From assembly GCA_027489415.1 (NCBI GenBank), contig JAIXZU010000105.1, positions 1-20,519 on the forward strand: a stretch of 20,519 nt of DNA. The letters run 5' to 3'. Within the stretch, counting starts at the first letter, position 1. Every line of letters starts with the position of its first letter. Made by a program: the position numbers and the translations under genes. This DNA is from Alphaproteobacteria bacterium. GTDB lineage: Bacteria; Pseudomonadota; Alphaproteobacteria; UBA2136; UBA6156. The notes under the pieces are model-generated. The model had not been told where the DNA came from and did no database searches. It saw only the letters and a program-made list of their open reading frames with translations. Below are positions 1-6,982 of the stretch, in pieces.

Positions 1-27
1 AGCTGAGCTACGGGCGCATCCGGCTGT

Positions 28-735
28 GTGGGTATCAAACCATTTCCCTTCCGTCAAGCATTTCTGCTAATCTGGGGCATGAATCGCACGAAGTCGCCCT
101 CGCTGGGTCAGGAAATGGTAGCCGAAATCCCCCTTATCGCCGCGGCAATCCGCCATCCTTTGCCATTGTTCATCACATCGGGCGCCGCGGTCTGGGCGGG
201 GGCCCACACCGGCCAAAGCGTGCCGCTCACACTGGCCTACACCCTCTTCGCATATCTTCTCAGCCTTTTAGCGGTGATAGACGCCAAACACGGCATCCTC
301 CCCCACATCCTCACCCTTACACTCGCCACGCTCGGCACACTTTTGGCCCCCACACTGGGAATTTCCTACTGGGACAGCACTCTCGCCGCCCTCACAGCCT
401 ACCTAACCCTCGGCGCCATGGCCCTGCTTACCACCTTCCTCACCGGCAAACCGGCATTAGGCGGGGGGGACCTCACCCTCACCCTCGCCATCAGTGCATG
501 GCTGGGCCTCTCGGGCCTTCCCATGTTCCTCATGGCCACTGCTGGCACCGGCATCGCCTCAATCGTTTTAAAACGCGCCTACACCCGCATCATCCACGCG
601 GGTTACCCAACCCACGGCTCCGGCGGCCCCGGCACCTTCGCCTTCGGCCCGGCCCTCTGCGCCGCGGGCTGGCTCGCACTCCTCTACAGCCAAACATACT
701 GGCAAATCATAGAATTAATTGTCTCCCCCAACTAA
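28..735 (+). CDS. Type IV prepilin peptidase-like membrane protease (A24 family)
   Basis: This is probably an inner-membrane aspartic protease that cleaves leader peptides of type IV pilin-like or type II secretion pseudopilin precursors. Two family motifs are visible: a first aspartate at the end of a membrane helix in AVIDAKHGILPHILT, and the second in GGGDLTLTLAISAWLG (the GxGD motif). The rest is strongly hydrophobic, with about six membrane segments. The N-terminal methylase domain with its CxxC pairs, typical of full PilD proteins, is absent, so this is the short, TadV/CpaA-like or degenerate form. The start is uncertain. GTG at 28 is the longest choice, ATG at 79 or 115 would give about 218 or 206 residues, and none has a clear ribosome binding site. 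No pilin genes are seen nearby. Confidence 0.75.
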   Translation: MGIKPFPFRQAFLLIWGMNRTKSPSLGQEMVAEIPLIAAAIRHPLPLFITSGAAVWAGAHTGQSVPLTLAYTLFAYLLSLLAVIDAKHGILPHILTLTLATLGTLLAPTLGISYWDSTLAALTAYLTLGAMALLTTFLTGKPALGGGDLTLTLAISAWLGLSGLPMFLMATAGTGIASIVLKRAYTRIIHAGYPTHGSGGPGTFAFGPALCAAGWLALLYSQTYWQIIELIVSPN

Positions 736-747
736 TCACTAACCATT

Positions 748-778
748 AAAAAAGGGGAGGGGGCCTAAACCCCCTCCC
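748..778 (-). terminator. Rho-independent terminator of the beta-helix gene
   Basis: A 9-bp GC-rich stem (755-763 with 770-778) with a six-base loop follows the stop codon of the minus-strand gene. Read on the minus strand it is followed by a run of six T (748-753). There is no T run on the plus side, so it mainly serves the minus-strand gene, although it lies between two convergent genes. Confidence 0.8.
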
Positions 779-784
779 AATGCG

Positions 785-1732
785 TCATCGCTTCACAGTG
801 TCCACAAAGGTGTCCACTTTAAACTGAAGCGCCGTGTAGCGCCCCTCCGCATGCCGTACCGCGTCACGCAGCTTCTTCTGGTTTTCATAAGCAGCCAGAA
901 AAACCTTGTTCAGCAACGTCAAAGGCACGTCAGTCGGGTTTTCAGCAACACTCTCACCATTCTCAAAAAGCTGGAAGGTGCCTCGATTGCTGAAAAACGT
1001 CGTCTTGCCGTCAACGGCAATCAGCACGGAATCGTCAACTTTGTTAACGGTCCAAAACCCAGCTCCACTCGGAATATGACAATCATGGATATCCACATAC
1101 CCGTGAATAACACCGGGTTCGCAGCCAATCAGGCATTCCTCGCCAATCACAATGTTGCCGCTCAGGCTGCCAAGGTAAGCCTTGGTGTTGCTGCCAATCG
1201 TCAGCATGTTAACATCTTGAGCAGCCGACCCCCTAATCTGAACCCAGCAATCATTCCCAACCCCGACACGAAGCACCGGAGGAGTCTCACTCCCATCAAA
1301 ACGCCAGCTCGCATCAAACACATGGCTACGCGCACCAACAGCTCCGCTATATCTGCCACGGATACGCGCACCGCGTCCGGCAAGGAAATTATGGGCAAGG
1401 TGTCCAACCACTTCGCATTCAGCACCAATGCCGCAACTGTCGGCAAGGGTGGTGAAGGACTCGCCCCCCTCACCAATAACGGCTCTAGGGGCAATCCGCA
1501 CATGGTCACCAATGGTGCAGGCATGCAAAATCACGCCGTCATGAATCTGGCAATCGGCGCCAATCTTCACATCACCCAGCACGGTAACACCCGTGCCAAG
1601 CCATGTGCCCTCGCCAATCTCTAGCGTGGCAGGGCGGCCGTCGTTGACCCTAACCCTGACACTCACAGCCTGGTCAAAAGGGTTGGTATGGATATACTTC
1701 GCAAACATGGTCGTAGTCTTGGAAGCGTTCAT
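785..1732 (-). CDS. Left-handed beta-helix (hexapeptide repeat) protein, function unknown
   Basis: The 315-residue protein has imperfect hexapeptide repeats of the [LIV]GxxxxI type at about residues 37-90 (for example LGTGVTVLGDVKIGADCQI) and again at about 175-230 (LGSLSGNIVIGEECLIG). This predicts a left-handed parallel beta-helix, as in acyl/acetyltransferases and gamma-carbonic anhydrase-like proteins. The last 35 residues look like a charged helix that could oligomerise. There is no signal peptide or membrane segment, so it is probably cytoplasmic. I see no decisive catalytic motif and do not assign a reaction. The start is supported by AGGAG seven bases upstream of ATG. It is a single gene on the minus strand with its own terminator. 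The TGA stop lies next to that terminator, so TGA is a true stop here. Confidence 0.7.
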   Translation of the reverse strand: MNASKTTTMFAKYIHTNPFDQAVSVRVRVNDGRPATLEIGEGTWLGTGVTVLGDVKIGADCQIHDGVILHACTIGDHVRIAPRAVIGEGGESFTTLADSCGIGAECEVVGHLAHNFLAGRGARIRGRYSGAVGARSHVFDASWRFDGSETPPVLRVGVGNDCWVQIRGSAAQDVNMLTIGSNTKAYLGSLSGNIVIGEECLIGCEPGVIHGYVDIHDCHIPSGAGFWTVNKVDDSVLIAVDGKTTFFSNRGTFQLFENGESVAENPTDVPLTLLNKVFLAAYENQKKLRDAVRHAEGRYTALQFKVDTFVDTVKR

Positions 1733-1918
1733 AGGTTATCTCCTAATCGCTGGCCGGGCGGGCCATCCGGCGGGGCGGCACAGCGGGTGAAGCCGAAACG
1801 GCAAAGGGCGCAAGCCCGGTGGTGTCCATTCACGAACCCAAAAACTGTACACAAAAAACACCCGTCCCACAACCCAAAAATGCCCAATCCCAAAGCAAAT
1901 TAATGGCTTGGCCTCTTT

Positions 1919-1957
1919 CCCTTAACCCCTTAATCCCTTAACCCTATAATCCTCAAC
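1919..1957. repeat. Degenerate CCCTTAA-type short tandem repeat
   Basis: Five consecutive 7-9 nt units vary around CCCTTAA, for example CCCTTAA and CCCCTTAAT. They fill the space directly before the start codon of the nucleotidyltransferase gene. The preceding stretch 1861-1900 is a looser C/A-rich run of similar rhythm. The same unit type recurs at 6005-6057 and inside ogt at 15203-15241. Confidence 0.7.
1922..1950 (+). promoter_or_regulatory. Candidate sigma70 promoter built from the repeat, giving a leaderless mRNA
   Basis: TATAAT at 1945-1950 is a perfect -10. TTAACC at 1922-1927 is a 4/6 match to the -35 consensus with 17 bp spacing. The -10 ends eight bases before the ATG at 1959, so transcription would begin almost at the A of the ATG, consistent with no Shine-Dalgarno sequence being present. 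Both boxes lie within the CCCTTAA-type repeat. Confidence 0.5.
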
Positions 1958-1958
1958 C

Positions 1959-2675
1959 ATGTGCCACCTCTTCACCCCCGTCACCGCCATACTGGAAGCC
2001 ATGCACGCCCATGAAGTGCGCGCCGTCGGCGGCTCAGTCCGCGCGTATTTACGGCACGACCCCACGACGGGCCTGGACCTCGACCTCGCCACCACTGCCA
2101 CACCAGACGAAACCGAACGCGCCCTCCACACAGCCGGAATCGTCACAACGGATGCCGGCAAACGCTGGGGCACCATCACCGCCCACATCGGCGGCCAAAC
2201 CTTCGAAATCACCTCACTGCGGCAGGACACCTACATGCCCGGCTCCCGCTACCCAACCGTTACCTTCGGAACGGACTGGGAAACCGATGCTTTGCGCCGA
2301 GACTTCACCATCAACGCCATCTATCTAAGTCCGGCAGCGGGGGAAGGGGAGGAGCCGGAAATCTACGACCCCTTCGACGGCCAGACCGACCTCCGCAACG
2401 GCATCGTCAAGTTTATCGGGGACCCCGAAAAACGCCTCTCCGAAGACCCCCTTCGCCTCTACCGCTTCTGGCGCTTCTGCGGCACCTACGGCATGGGCGG
2501 GGTCACGACGGACCTCATCACCATCTTCCAAAACGCCATCCCCGGCCTCGTCTCGGTCAGCCGCAACCGCCGCCAATCAGAATGGACAAAACTGCTCGCC
2601 ACACCCCAAGCCGCTACCGTCCTCGCCGAACTCGAACGCCACAACCTCCTCACCCCCCTCAACCCCGAAACCTAA
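1959..2675 (+). CDS. tRNA nucleotidyltransferase / poly(A) polymerase family protein, short form
   Basis: The head domain of class II CCA-adding enzymes and poly(A) polymerases is clear. It has the nucleotide-binding loop VGGSVRAYL (the family usually has VGGxVRD), the metal-binding pair in LDLDLATTATPDE, the RRDFTINAIYL motif, and the DPFDGQTDLRNGIVKFIGDP then RLYRFWRF segment of the neck. Members normally run to about 370 residues or more with a body and tail that position the tRNA. This one stops at 238, shortly after the neck, with no coding-looking continuation before the next gene. It may be a minimal enzyme or a degenerating copy. The Ala replacing the usual Asp after VGGxVR is also odd. 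The start is the only good ATG and lacks a Shine-Dalgarno sequence. Confidence 0.8.
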   Translation: MCHLFTPVTAILEAMHAHEVRAVGGSVRAYLRHDPTTGLDLDLATTATPDETERALHTAGIVTTDAGKRWGTITAHIGGQTFEITSLRQDTYMPGSRYPTVTFGTDWETDALRRDFTINAIYLSPAAGEGEEPEIYDPFDGQTDLRNGIVKFIGDPEKRLSEDPLRLYRFWRFCGTYGMGGVTTDLITIFQNAIPGLVSVSRNRRQSEWTKLLATPQAATVLAELERHNLLTPLNPET

Positions 2676-2687
2676 TCCCAACCCCTA

Positions 2688-2736
2688 CCCAAAGCCTAAA
2701 ACCTATAACCTAACGCCCATAGCCTACCCCCTTGCC
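2688..2736. repeat. Heptamer tandem array between two genes
   Basis: Seven consecutive 7-nt units, nearly all beginning CC and mostly of the form CCTAnnn (for example CCTAAAA, CCTATAA), run without a break through the short gap after the nucleotidyltransferase gene. The units differ in their last four bases, so the 7-nt spacing is better kept than the sequence. Confidence 0.65.
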
Positions 2737-2743
2737 ATACCAA

Positions 2744-2762
2744 GTTGTATACTATATACAAC
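2744..2762. promoter_or_regulatory. Operator-like perfect inverted repeat at the promoter
   Basis: GTTGTATA, CTA and TATACAAC form a perfect 8+8 palindrome with a three-base centre, six bases before the ATG at 2768. The half site resembles TTGTATAC-type operators known for GntR-family repressors (family knowledge, not proof). It overlaps AT-rich hexamers (TATACT at 2748, TATATA at 2753) that could serve as the -10, with TTGCCA at 2732 as a weak -35. A bound protein would block transcription. Confidence 0.5.
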
Positions 2763-2767
2763 TCCCC

Positions 2768-3229
2768 ATGCGCAAACTCGCCTCCGCCCTCATCATGGCC
2801 TTCAGCCTGCTCACCACGCCCGCACTGGCGGCTGGCTTCCGTTGCCCCGCACCCCAAATCCTCCCGGCCACACTGGCCCTCGGCCTCACACCCACCCAGC
2901 AACAACTCAAGCCGGTGCAGTCCTACCTCACCAATCTCCGCGCCATCAACGCCGCCTTCCAAACCGCCGCCCGTAATCCCAAACGGAACGAAATCACAAA
3001 CTGCCTGATGGACCACCTCGCCACCCTGCCCAACAACGCCTCGCTCCTCCGCCCCCTCAGCAAGGCGGACGGCGCCACATGGTTCCTCCTCCACGCCGAA
3101 GTCAAAAACAGCCTGAAAACCCACGCCCGCCACCTTCGCCACAAGCCGGAAATGCCCGCCATCACCAACTGGCTCGCCACCCAGCCCCAGTTCGTCCGCA
3201 CCAGCCCCTACAGCCTCGCCACCCGTTAA
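2768..3229 (+). CDS. Small exported protein, possibly alginate-lyase-like N-terminal fragment
   Basis: I chose the ATG at 2768 because it begins a good Sec signal peptide (MRKLASALIMAFSLLTTPALA, then AGFRCPAP). An upstream in-frame TTG at 2732 would put charged and polar residues in front of it. The mature part, about 130 residues, starts with CPAP and has a second Cys in ITNCLMDHLA and a segment AITNWLATQPQFV. The order of these landmarks resembles the first third of periplasmic PL5 alginate lyases (AlgL), but the catalytic NNHxYW region is absent and the protein ends where that family would continue. It could equally be an unrelated helical periplasmic protein. There is no Shine-Dalgarno sequence. 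The palindrome at 2744-2762 suggests repressor control. Confidence 0.6.
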   Translation: MRKLASALIMAFSLLTTPALAAGFRCPAPQILPATLALGLTPTQQQLKPVQSYLTNLRAINAAFQTAARNPKRNEITNCLMDHLATLPNNASLLRPLSKADGATWFLLHAEVKNSLKTHARHLRHKPEMPAITNWLATQPQFVRTSPYSLATR

Positions 3230-3237
3230 ACAGGGCA

Positions 3238-3253
3238 GGGGGCCGCCGCCCCC
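3238..3253 (+). terminator. Possible GC hairpin after the exported-protein gene
   Basis: GGGGGC (3238-3243) pairs with GCCCCC (3248-3253) around a four-base loop, eight bases after the stop codon. There is no T run, so it is at best a weak or factor-dependent terminator. The remaining spacer to 3346 holds only another small GC hairpin near 3328-3340. Confidence 0.35.
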
Positions 3254-3346
3254 GTGTGCACTGCACAACGTCCAACGCTTGCCATCCCCGCCAAACAGGC
3301 CCATAAAAACGCGTCAAAGCAGCCCGCGCTGCCAGCGCAACCGCGC

Positions 3347-3381
3347 ACTCAACACTCAACACTCAACACGAAACACTCCAA
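3347..3381. repeat. ACTCAAC heptamer array abutting the maeB start codon
   Basis: Three perfect ACTCAAC units (3347-3367) are followed by two diverged ones (ACGAAAC and ACTCCAA), the last sharing its final A with the maeB ATG. The array occupies the place where a Shine-Dalgarno sequence would be, and none is present. Confidence 0.75.
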
Positions 3382-5729
3382 TGGCCAACCCCATCCTCCC
3401 CGAAGACTCCCTCTCCACTGCGGACACCGCCACCGAACTCTCCCCCGCCCTCTATTACCACGCCCACCCGCGCCCGGGTAAAATCGAGGTCGTCTCCACC
3501 AAGCCGCTGAACACGCAAACCGACCTCTCCCTCGGCTACACCCCCGGCGTCGCCGAAGTCTGCCTCGAAATCCACCGGGACCCCAAACTCGCCGGCGCCT
3601 ACACCAGCAAGTCCAACCTCGTCGCCGTCATCAGCAACGGCACCGCCGTGCTGGGCCTTGGCAACATTGGCCCCTTGGCCTCCAAACCGGTCATGGAAGG
3701 CAAGGCCGTCCTCTTCAAAAAGTTCGCGAACATCGACGTCTTCGACCTCGAGGTGAACGAAACCGACCCCGACAAATTCGTCGAAATCGTCGCCGCCCTC
3801 GCCCCCACGTTTGGCGGGATTAACCTCGAGGACATCAAAGCGCCGGAATGCTTCTATATCGAGGAAAAACTCCGCGAAAAGCTGGATATTCCCGTCCTGC
3901 ATGACGACCAACACGGCACCGCCATCATCGTCTGCGCCGCCTTCATCAACAGCATGAAACTCACCGGCAAGAACATTGCGGACGTCAAACTCGTCTGCTC
4001 CGGCGCGGGCGCCGCAGGCCTCGCCTGTATGAACCTGCTGGTGGACCTCGGCGTCAAACAATCCAACATCACGCTGGTGGATATCGACGGCGTCATCCAC
4101 GCCGAACGCGGCAACCTCACCAAGCAGCACAAGCCCTTCGCCCACGCCACCCAAAACCGCACGCTGGCGGAAGCACTGGTCGGCGCGGACTACTTCTTCG
4201 GCCTCTCCGCTGCGGATATCTTGAAGCCCGAAATGCTCCTCACCATGGCGGAAAAACCCGTCATCTTCGCCATGGCCAACCCGCGCCCGGAAATCGACCC
4301 CGACCTCGCCCGTAAAACCCGTCCGGACGCCATCATCGGCACAGGCCGCTCGGACTACCCCAACCAAATCAACAACGTCCTCGGCTTCCCCTACCTCTTC
4401 CGCGGGGCGCTGGACTGCGGCTCAATCACCTTCAACACCGAAATGAAACTCGCCGCCGCCCGCGCCCTTGCCGAACTCGCGCAAAAAGCGGCGGAGCCCG
4501 CCCTGGCCAGCGCCTATAAAGGCTCAAAACTGAAATTCGGGCCGGACTACATCATCCCGAAACCCTTTGACACCCGTCTCCTCTCCACCATCGCGCCAGC
4601 CGTAGCCAAGGCAGCGATGGATACCGGCGTCGCCACCCGCCCGATACCGGACCTCGCCGCCTACGCCGCCGCCCTGCATGAAACGATCGACCAATCCTTC
4701 TCCATCATGCGCCAAATCTATAACCTCGCGCGCACCAATCCCAAGCGGGTGGTCTATCCGGAAGGGGAGGACCCCCGCATCCTCCAAACCGCGCAAACGG
4801 TTGTTCAGGAACAACTCGCCCACCCCATCATTCTGGGCCGGAAGGACATTGTGCGTGAACAAATCGCCGAACTCGGCCTCAGCATGGTGGAAGGCACGGA
4901 CTTCACGCTGATAGACCCGCAAACGGACGACCAGCTCGACGAATTCACCGAAGCCTACTACCAAATCCGCCAGCGGGACGGCGTCACGCGCAACGAAGCC
5001 GCCGTCCACCTGCGCAGCCGCTGGATGATCTGGGCCTGCTTGATGGTCAAGTTCGGCCAGGCGGACGCTGTCGTCTGCGGCATCTCCGGCCGCTTCATGC
5101 GCTACCTGCCGCTCGCCGCCAACCTCGTCAACGGCCGCTCAGGAATCGACCACATCTTCGCCCTGCAACTGTTCATGTCGAAGGACAGGCTGCTGTTCTT
5201 GGCGGATACCCACGTCCAAACCAACCCGTCCGCCGAGCAAATCGCGGAAATGACGCATCTGGCCTGCCAGGAAGTCGAGAGCTTCGGCATCAAGCCGCGC
5301 GTGGCACTCCTCTCGCACAGCAACTTCGGTTCCTCGCGCACTCCGCAAAGCCTGAAGATGCAGGACGCCCGCCGCATCATCAACCAGCGCTGGCCGCATA
5401 TCGAGGTCGAAGGCGAAATGCAGGCGGACACCGCCCTGAACATGGACGTCATGAACCGCATCTTCCCCGCCTCAAAGCTCAGCGAACCCGCCAACGTCCT
5501 GATCTTCCCGGACATCGACAGCGCGAACATCAGCTTTAACCTGATGCGCATGACCGCCCCGAACGCGGACTACATCGGCCCCATCCTGCTGGGAATGGAA
5601 CAACCGATTCACATCCTGTCGGTGGACGCCCCCGTGCACCGCGCCGTCAACCTCTCGGCCCTCGCCGTGGTCCACGCGCAAGGCTACGGGCGCAACCCCA
5701 TCCCCTCAACCCGCAAAACCACCCGCTAA
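3381..5729 (+). CDS. maeB: NADP-dependent malic enzyme with phosphotransacetylase-like C-terminal domain
   Basis: The enzyme decarboxylates malate to pyruvate with reduction of NADP(H), in the cytoplasm, linking the TCA cycle to pyruvate and NADPH supply. The malic N-terminal domain has SLGYTPGVAEVC (about residue 50), the lysine-containing stretch GKAVLFKKFANIDVFDLE, metal-binding LEDIKAPECF and the HDDQHGTAI signature. The cofactor fold has CSGAGAAGLACMNLL (about 205) and ANPRPEI. From about residue 450 (NPKRVVYPEGEDPRIL) to the end it resembles phosphotransacetylase, which in this family is usually regulatory (acetyl-CoA binding) rather than catalytic. The length of 782 residues is near the usual 750-780. 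I chose ATG 3381 because upstream in-frame sequence is the heptamer repeat. It has its own terminator and is probably monocistronic. Confidence 0.95.
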   Translation: MANPILPEDSLSTADTATELSPALYYHAHPRPGKIEVVSTKPLNTQTDLSLGYTPGVAEVCLEIHRDPKLAGAYTSKSNLVAVISNGTAVLGLGNIGPLASKPVMEGKAVLFKKFANIDVFDLEVNETDPDKFVEIVAALAPTFGGINLEDIKAPECFYIEEKLREKLDIPVLHDDQHGTAIIVCAAFINSMKLTGKNIADVKLVCSGAGAAGLACMNLLVDLGVKQSNITLVDIDGVIHAERGNLTKQHKPFAHATQNRTLAEALVGADYFFGLSAADILKPEMLLTMAEKPVIFAMANPRPEIDPDLARKTRPDAIIGTGRSDYPNQINNVLGFPYLFRGALDCGSITFNTEMKLAAARALAELAQKAAEPALASAYKGSKLKFGPDYIIPKPFDTRLLSTIAPAVAKAAMDTGVATRPIPDLAAYAAALHETIDQSFSIMRQIYNLARTNPKRVVYPEGEDPRILQTAQTVVQEQLAHPIILGRKDIVREQIAELGLSMVEGTDFTLIDPQTDDQLDEFTEAYYQIRQRDGVTRNEAAVHLRSRWMIWACLMVKFGQADAVVCGISGRFMRYLPLAANLVNGRSGIDHIFALQLFMSKDRLLFLADTHVQTNPSAEQIAEMTHLACQEVESFGIKPRVALLSHSNFGSSRTPQSLKMQDARRIINQRWPHIEVEGEMQADTALNMDVMNRIFPASKLSEPANVLIFPDIDSANISFNLMRMTAPNADYIGPILLGMEQPIHILSVDAPVHRAVNLSALAVVHAQGYGRNPIPSTRKTTR

Positions 5730-5744
5730 TCAGCGGTAAAAACC

Positions 5745-5771
5745 AAAAGCCCTCCGCAAGGAGGGCTTTTT
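5745..5771 (+). terminator. Rho-independent terminator of maeB
   Basis: An 11-bp stem (5745-5755 with 5760-5770) capped by a GCAA tetraloop ends in a run of five T, 15 bases after the maeB stop codon. The A-rich 5' arm means it may also work for minus-strand transcription. Confidence 0.9.
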
Positions 5772-5789
5772 CTAAACCAGCACCAGTTT

Positions 5790-5846
5790 CCCGGGCTGCG
5801 GCGAACTCCAGAAATCCCATTTCTGGAAAGTTCGCCCAGACCCGGG
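5790..5846. repeat. 57-bp imperfect palindrome (REP/MITE-like)
   Basis: CCCGGG at both ends flanks GGCGAACT plus CCAGAAAT on the left and the complementary ATTTCTGG plus AGTTCGCC on the right, with CCC at the tip. The right arm has two extra A (bulge). A strong hairpin would form in either strand. It is too far from maeB, and lacks a T run, to be its terminator. Confidence 0.65.
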
Positions 5847-5877
5847 ATCCCCCGCGTCAAGCCTTCCCAGCCACCCC

Positions 5878-6006
5878 CAGCACAACCCTCTCCCGAAGCC
5901 ACCGCGCCAGCCGGATGCTTTTCCCAAAAATCGTATTTTTGGTGAAAAGCACCGTGCCGGCGCAACCCCTACCCATCCTCTGCACTTCCCGTAATTCGAA
6001 GCCCCC
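5878..6006. repeat. Dispersed repeat, copy A, interrupted by a 66-bp palindromic insert
   Basis: The outer parts (5878-5910 and 5977-6006) match copy B at 7168-7230, where they are contiguous. Read on the minus strand, copy A encodes GFELREVQR, then 22 extra residues, then LARWLRER. Copy B encodes GFELREVQRLTRWLRER without the extra block. The insert at 5911-5976 is 66 bp, a multiple of three, and contains a hairpin (GCTTTTC-type arm at 5917-5930 pairing with 5936-5950). Confidence 0.6.
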
Positions 6007-6057
6007 GTTAAACCTTCAACCCTTAAACCTTTAATCCTTAAATCTTTAATCCTTAAC
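6005..6057. repeat. Degenerate CCTTAA-type 7-8 nt tandem array
   Basis: Seven units of 7-8 nt such as CCCTTAAA and CCTTTAAT run from the end of the copy A repeat. They share the unit type of 1919-1957 and 15203-15241. This one is between two terminators and next to no start codon. Just beyond it, CTGTTCACT occurs twice (6064-6072 and 6078-6086). Confidence 0.6.
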
Positions 6058-6086
6058 ACCCACCTGTTCACTGTCCCCTGTTCACT

Positions 6087-6114
6087 AAAAAAGCTCCCCG
6101 TCACCGGGGAGCTT
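6087..6114 (-). terminator. Rho-independent terminator of the 260-residue protein gene
   Basis: A 10-bp stem (6091-6100 with 6105-6114) with a four-base loop is followed on the minus strand by T residues (6087-6092). It lies 10 bases beyond the second in-frame stop at 6125 but about 85 bases beyond the first stop at 6200, which bears on where the gene originally ended. Confidence 0.85.
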
Positions 6115-6124
6115 CATCTCGAAA

Positions 6125-6199
6125 TCACGCAACATTCGCTGCCTTACCAAAATGGCGGTTCAGAATGCGGCTCGCTTCACGCTCAGGCATGCCATACTG
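6125..6199 (-). other. In-frame, coding-looking extension after a UGA stop
   Basis: Reading on from the TGA at 6200-6202 in the same frame gives QYGMPEREASRILNR and then nine more residues before TGA at 6125-6127. The composition (charged, amphipathic helix-like) matches the upstream protein, and the second stop sits at normal distance from the terminator. This suggests a recent nonsense change or UGA readthrough. TGA is a genuine stop in at least two other genes here, so codon reassignment is unlikely. Confidence 0.5.
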
Positions 6200-6982
6200 T
6201 CAATTCGTAAAGCCCGAAAGCTCAATGAACGCCCACTGCGTCTGCCGAAACAAGTACTCATAACGCAGGCTTTCCAGCTTGGTAATTATCTCCATGATGA
6301 TACTCGGTTCGCCGTCTTTCATCAGCTTTCGGGACATCAGGCGTTCAAGGTCTCTCACCGCATAACACTTGGCAAGAATCAGCTGCGCCGGAAAAATCAA
6401 GTCGGCCTGAACCGCATACGGCGTGTTCAGAAACTCCCCGAAATACCAGTCAATCTCCGGCCTTTCTTTCAGAATGTCCTTACCCGTAAGCTGGAAGATG
6501 CCACGCATGGTATCTTCAACCGGCGTACCATTCACATACATCCCGATTTTCAAGTTGTCGGCAACATACTCGCCAACAATGCCTCGGGCATGCTCAAGCG
6601 TCTCCGGCCCGAATTTCGAAGCAAACATCTCGATAAACCCGACATGCAACTGCTCAATCCGCGCCAACCGCAGCAGGCTTAACGCCACAACAGGGTGGTA
6701 CGCCTGCACGCAAGCTTCATAGGCCCGTTCGGTCGGCTCATCGAAGGTGATGGCAATATGGTCTTTGTGCGGGAAAGGGGGTTTCTGGGTATCCACCCAA
6801 AGGTCCTTCATGAAGGTCACAACCTTCTCCGCACGGCGCTCCTTGCAAAGTTCAACCAGCGCGCGGTTCAGCATATCAACCTGAAACACCTCCTGCGAAG
6901 CATAAACGCCGCGCACGTGCTTGCGGCCAAGGTAGTCTTCAACCGTAAGCGGCTTCAACTTGATGTTCATGGGCTTGTCCAT
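6200..6982 (-). CDS. Hypothetical soluble protein, 260 residues
   Basis: I do not recognise a family. The protein has no signal peptide or membrane segment and looks mostly helical (for example NRALVELCKERRAEKVVTFM and HPVVALSLLRLARIEQL), so a cytoplasmic, globular, helix-repeat-like fold is likely. The start at 6982 is well supported by AGGAG six to eight bases upstream of ATG. The reading frame ends with TGA at 6200-6202 after LSGFTN, but stays open for 24 more codons to a second TGA at 6125, just before the terminator. It is probably a single-gene unit. The long upstream region contains a TTGTATAC motif near 7084 similar to the palindrome at 2744. Confidence 0.65.
   Translation of the reverse strand: MDKPMNIKLKPLTVEDYLGRKHVRGVYASQEVFQVDMLNRALVELCKERRAEKVVTFMKDLWVDTQKPPFPHKDHIAITFDEPTERAYEACVQAYHPVVALSLLRLARIEQLHVGFIEMFASKFGPETLEHARGIVGEYVADNLKIGMYVNGTPVEDTMRGIFQLTGKDILKERPEIDWYFGEFLNTPYAVQADLIFPAQLILAKCYAVRDLERLMSRKLMKDGEPSIIMEIITKLESLRYEYLFRQTQWAFIELSGFTN

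Noticed and set aside
2688..3381. CRISPR-like arrays at the short tandem repeats
   Set aside because: Units are 7-8 nt, adjacent without spacers, and degenerate, so they are simple tandem repeats.
3363..4367. Long antisense open frames opposite maeB, gyrA and other genes
   Set aside because: They are reading-frame shadows of GC-rich genes with skewed amino-acid content; the sense-strand proteins are clear family members.
6190..6210. Selenocysteine at the in-frame UGA of the 260-residue protein gene
   Set aside because: No convincing bacterial SECIS hairpin with a GG-containing apical loop is visible 15-40 bases downstream, and the protein is not a recognisable redox family.
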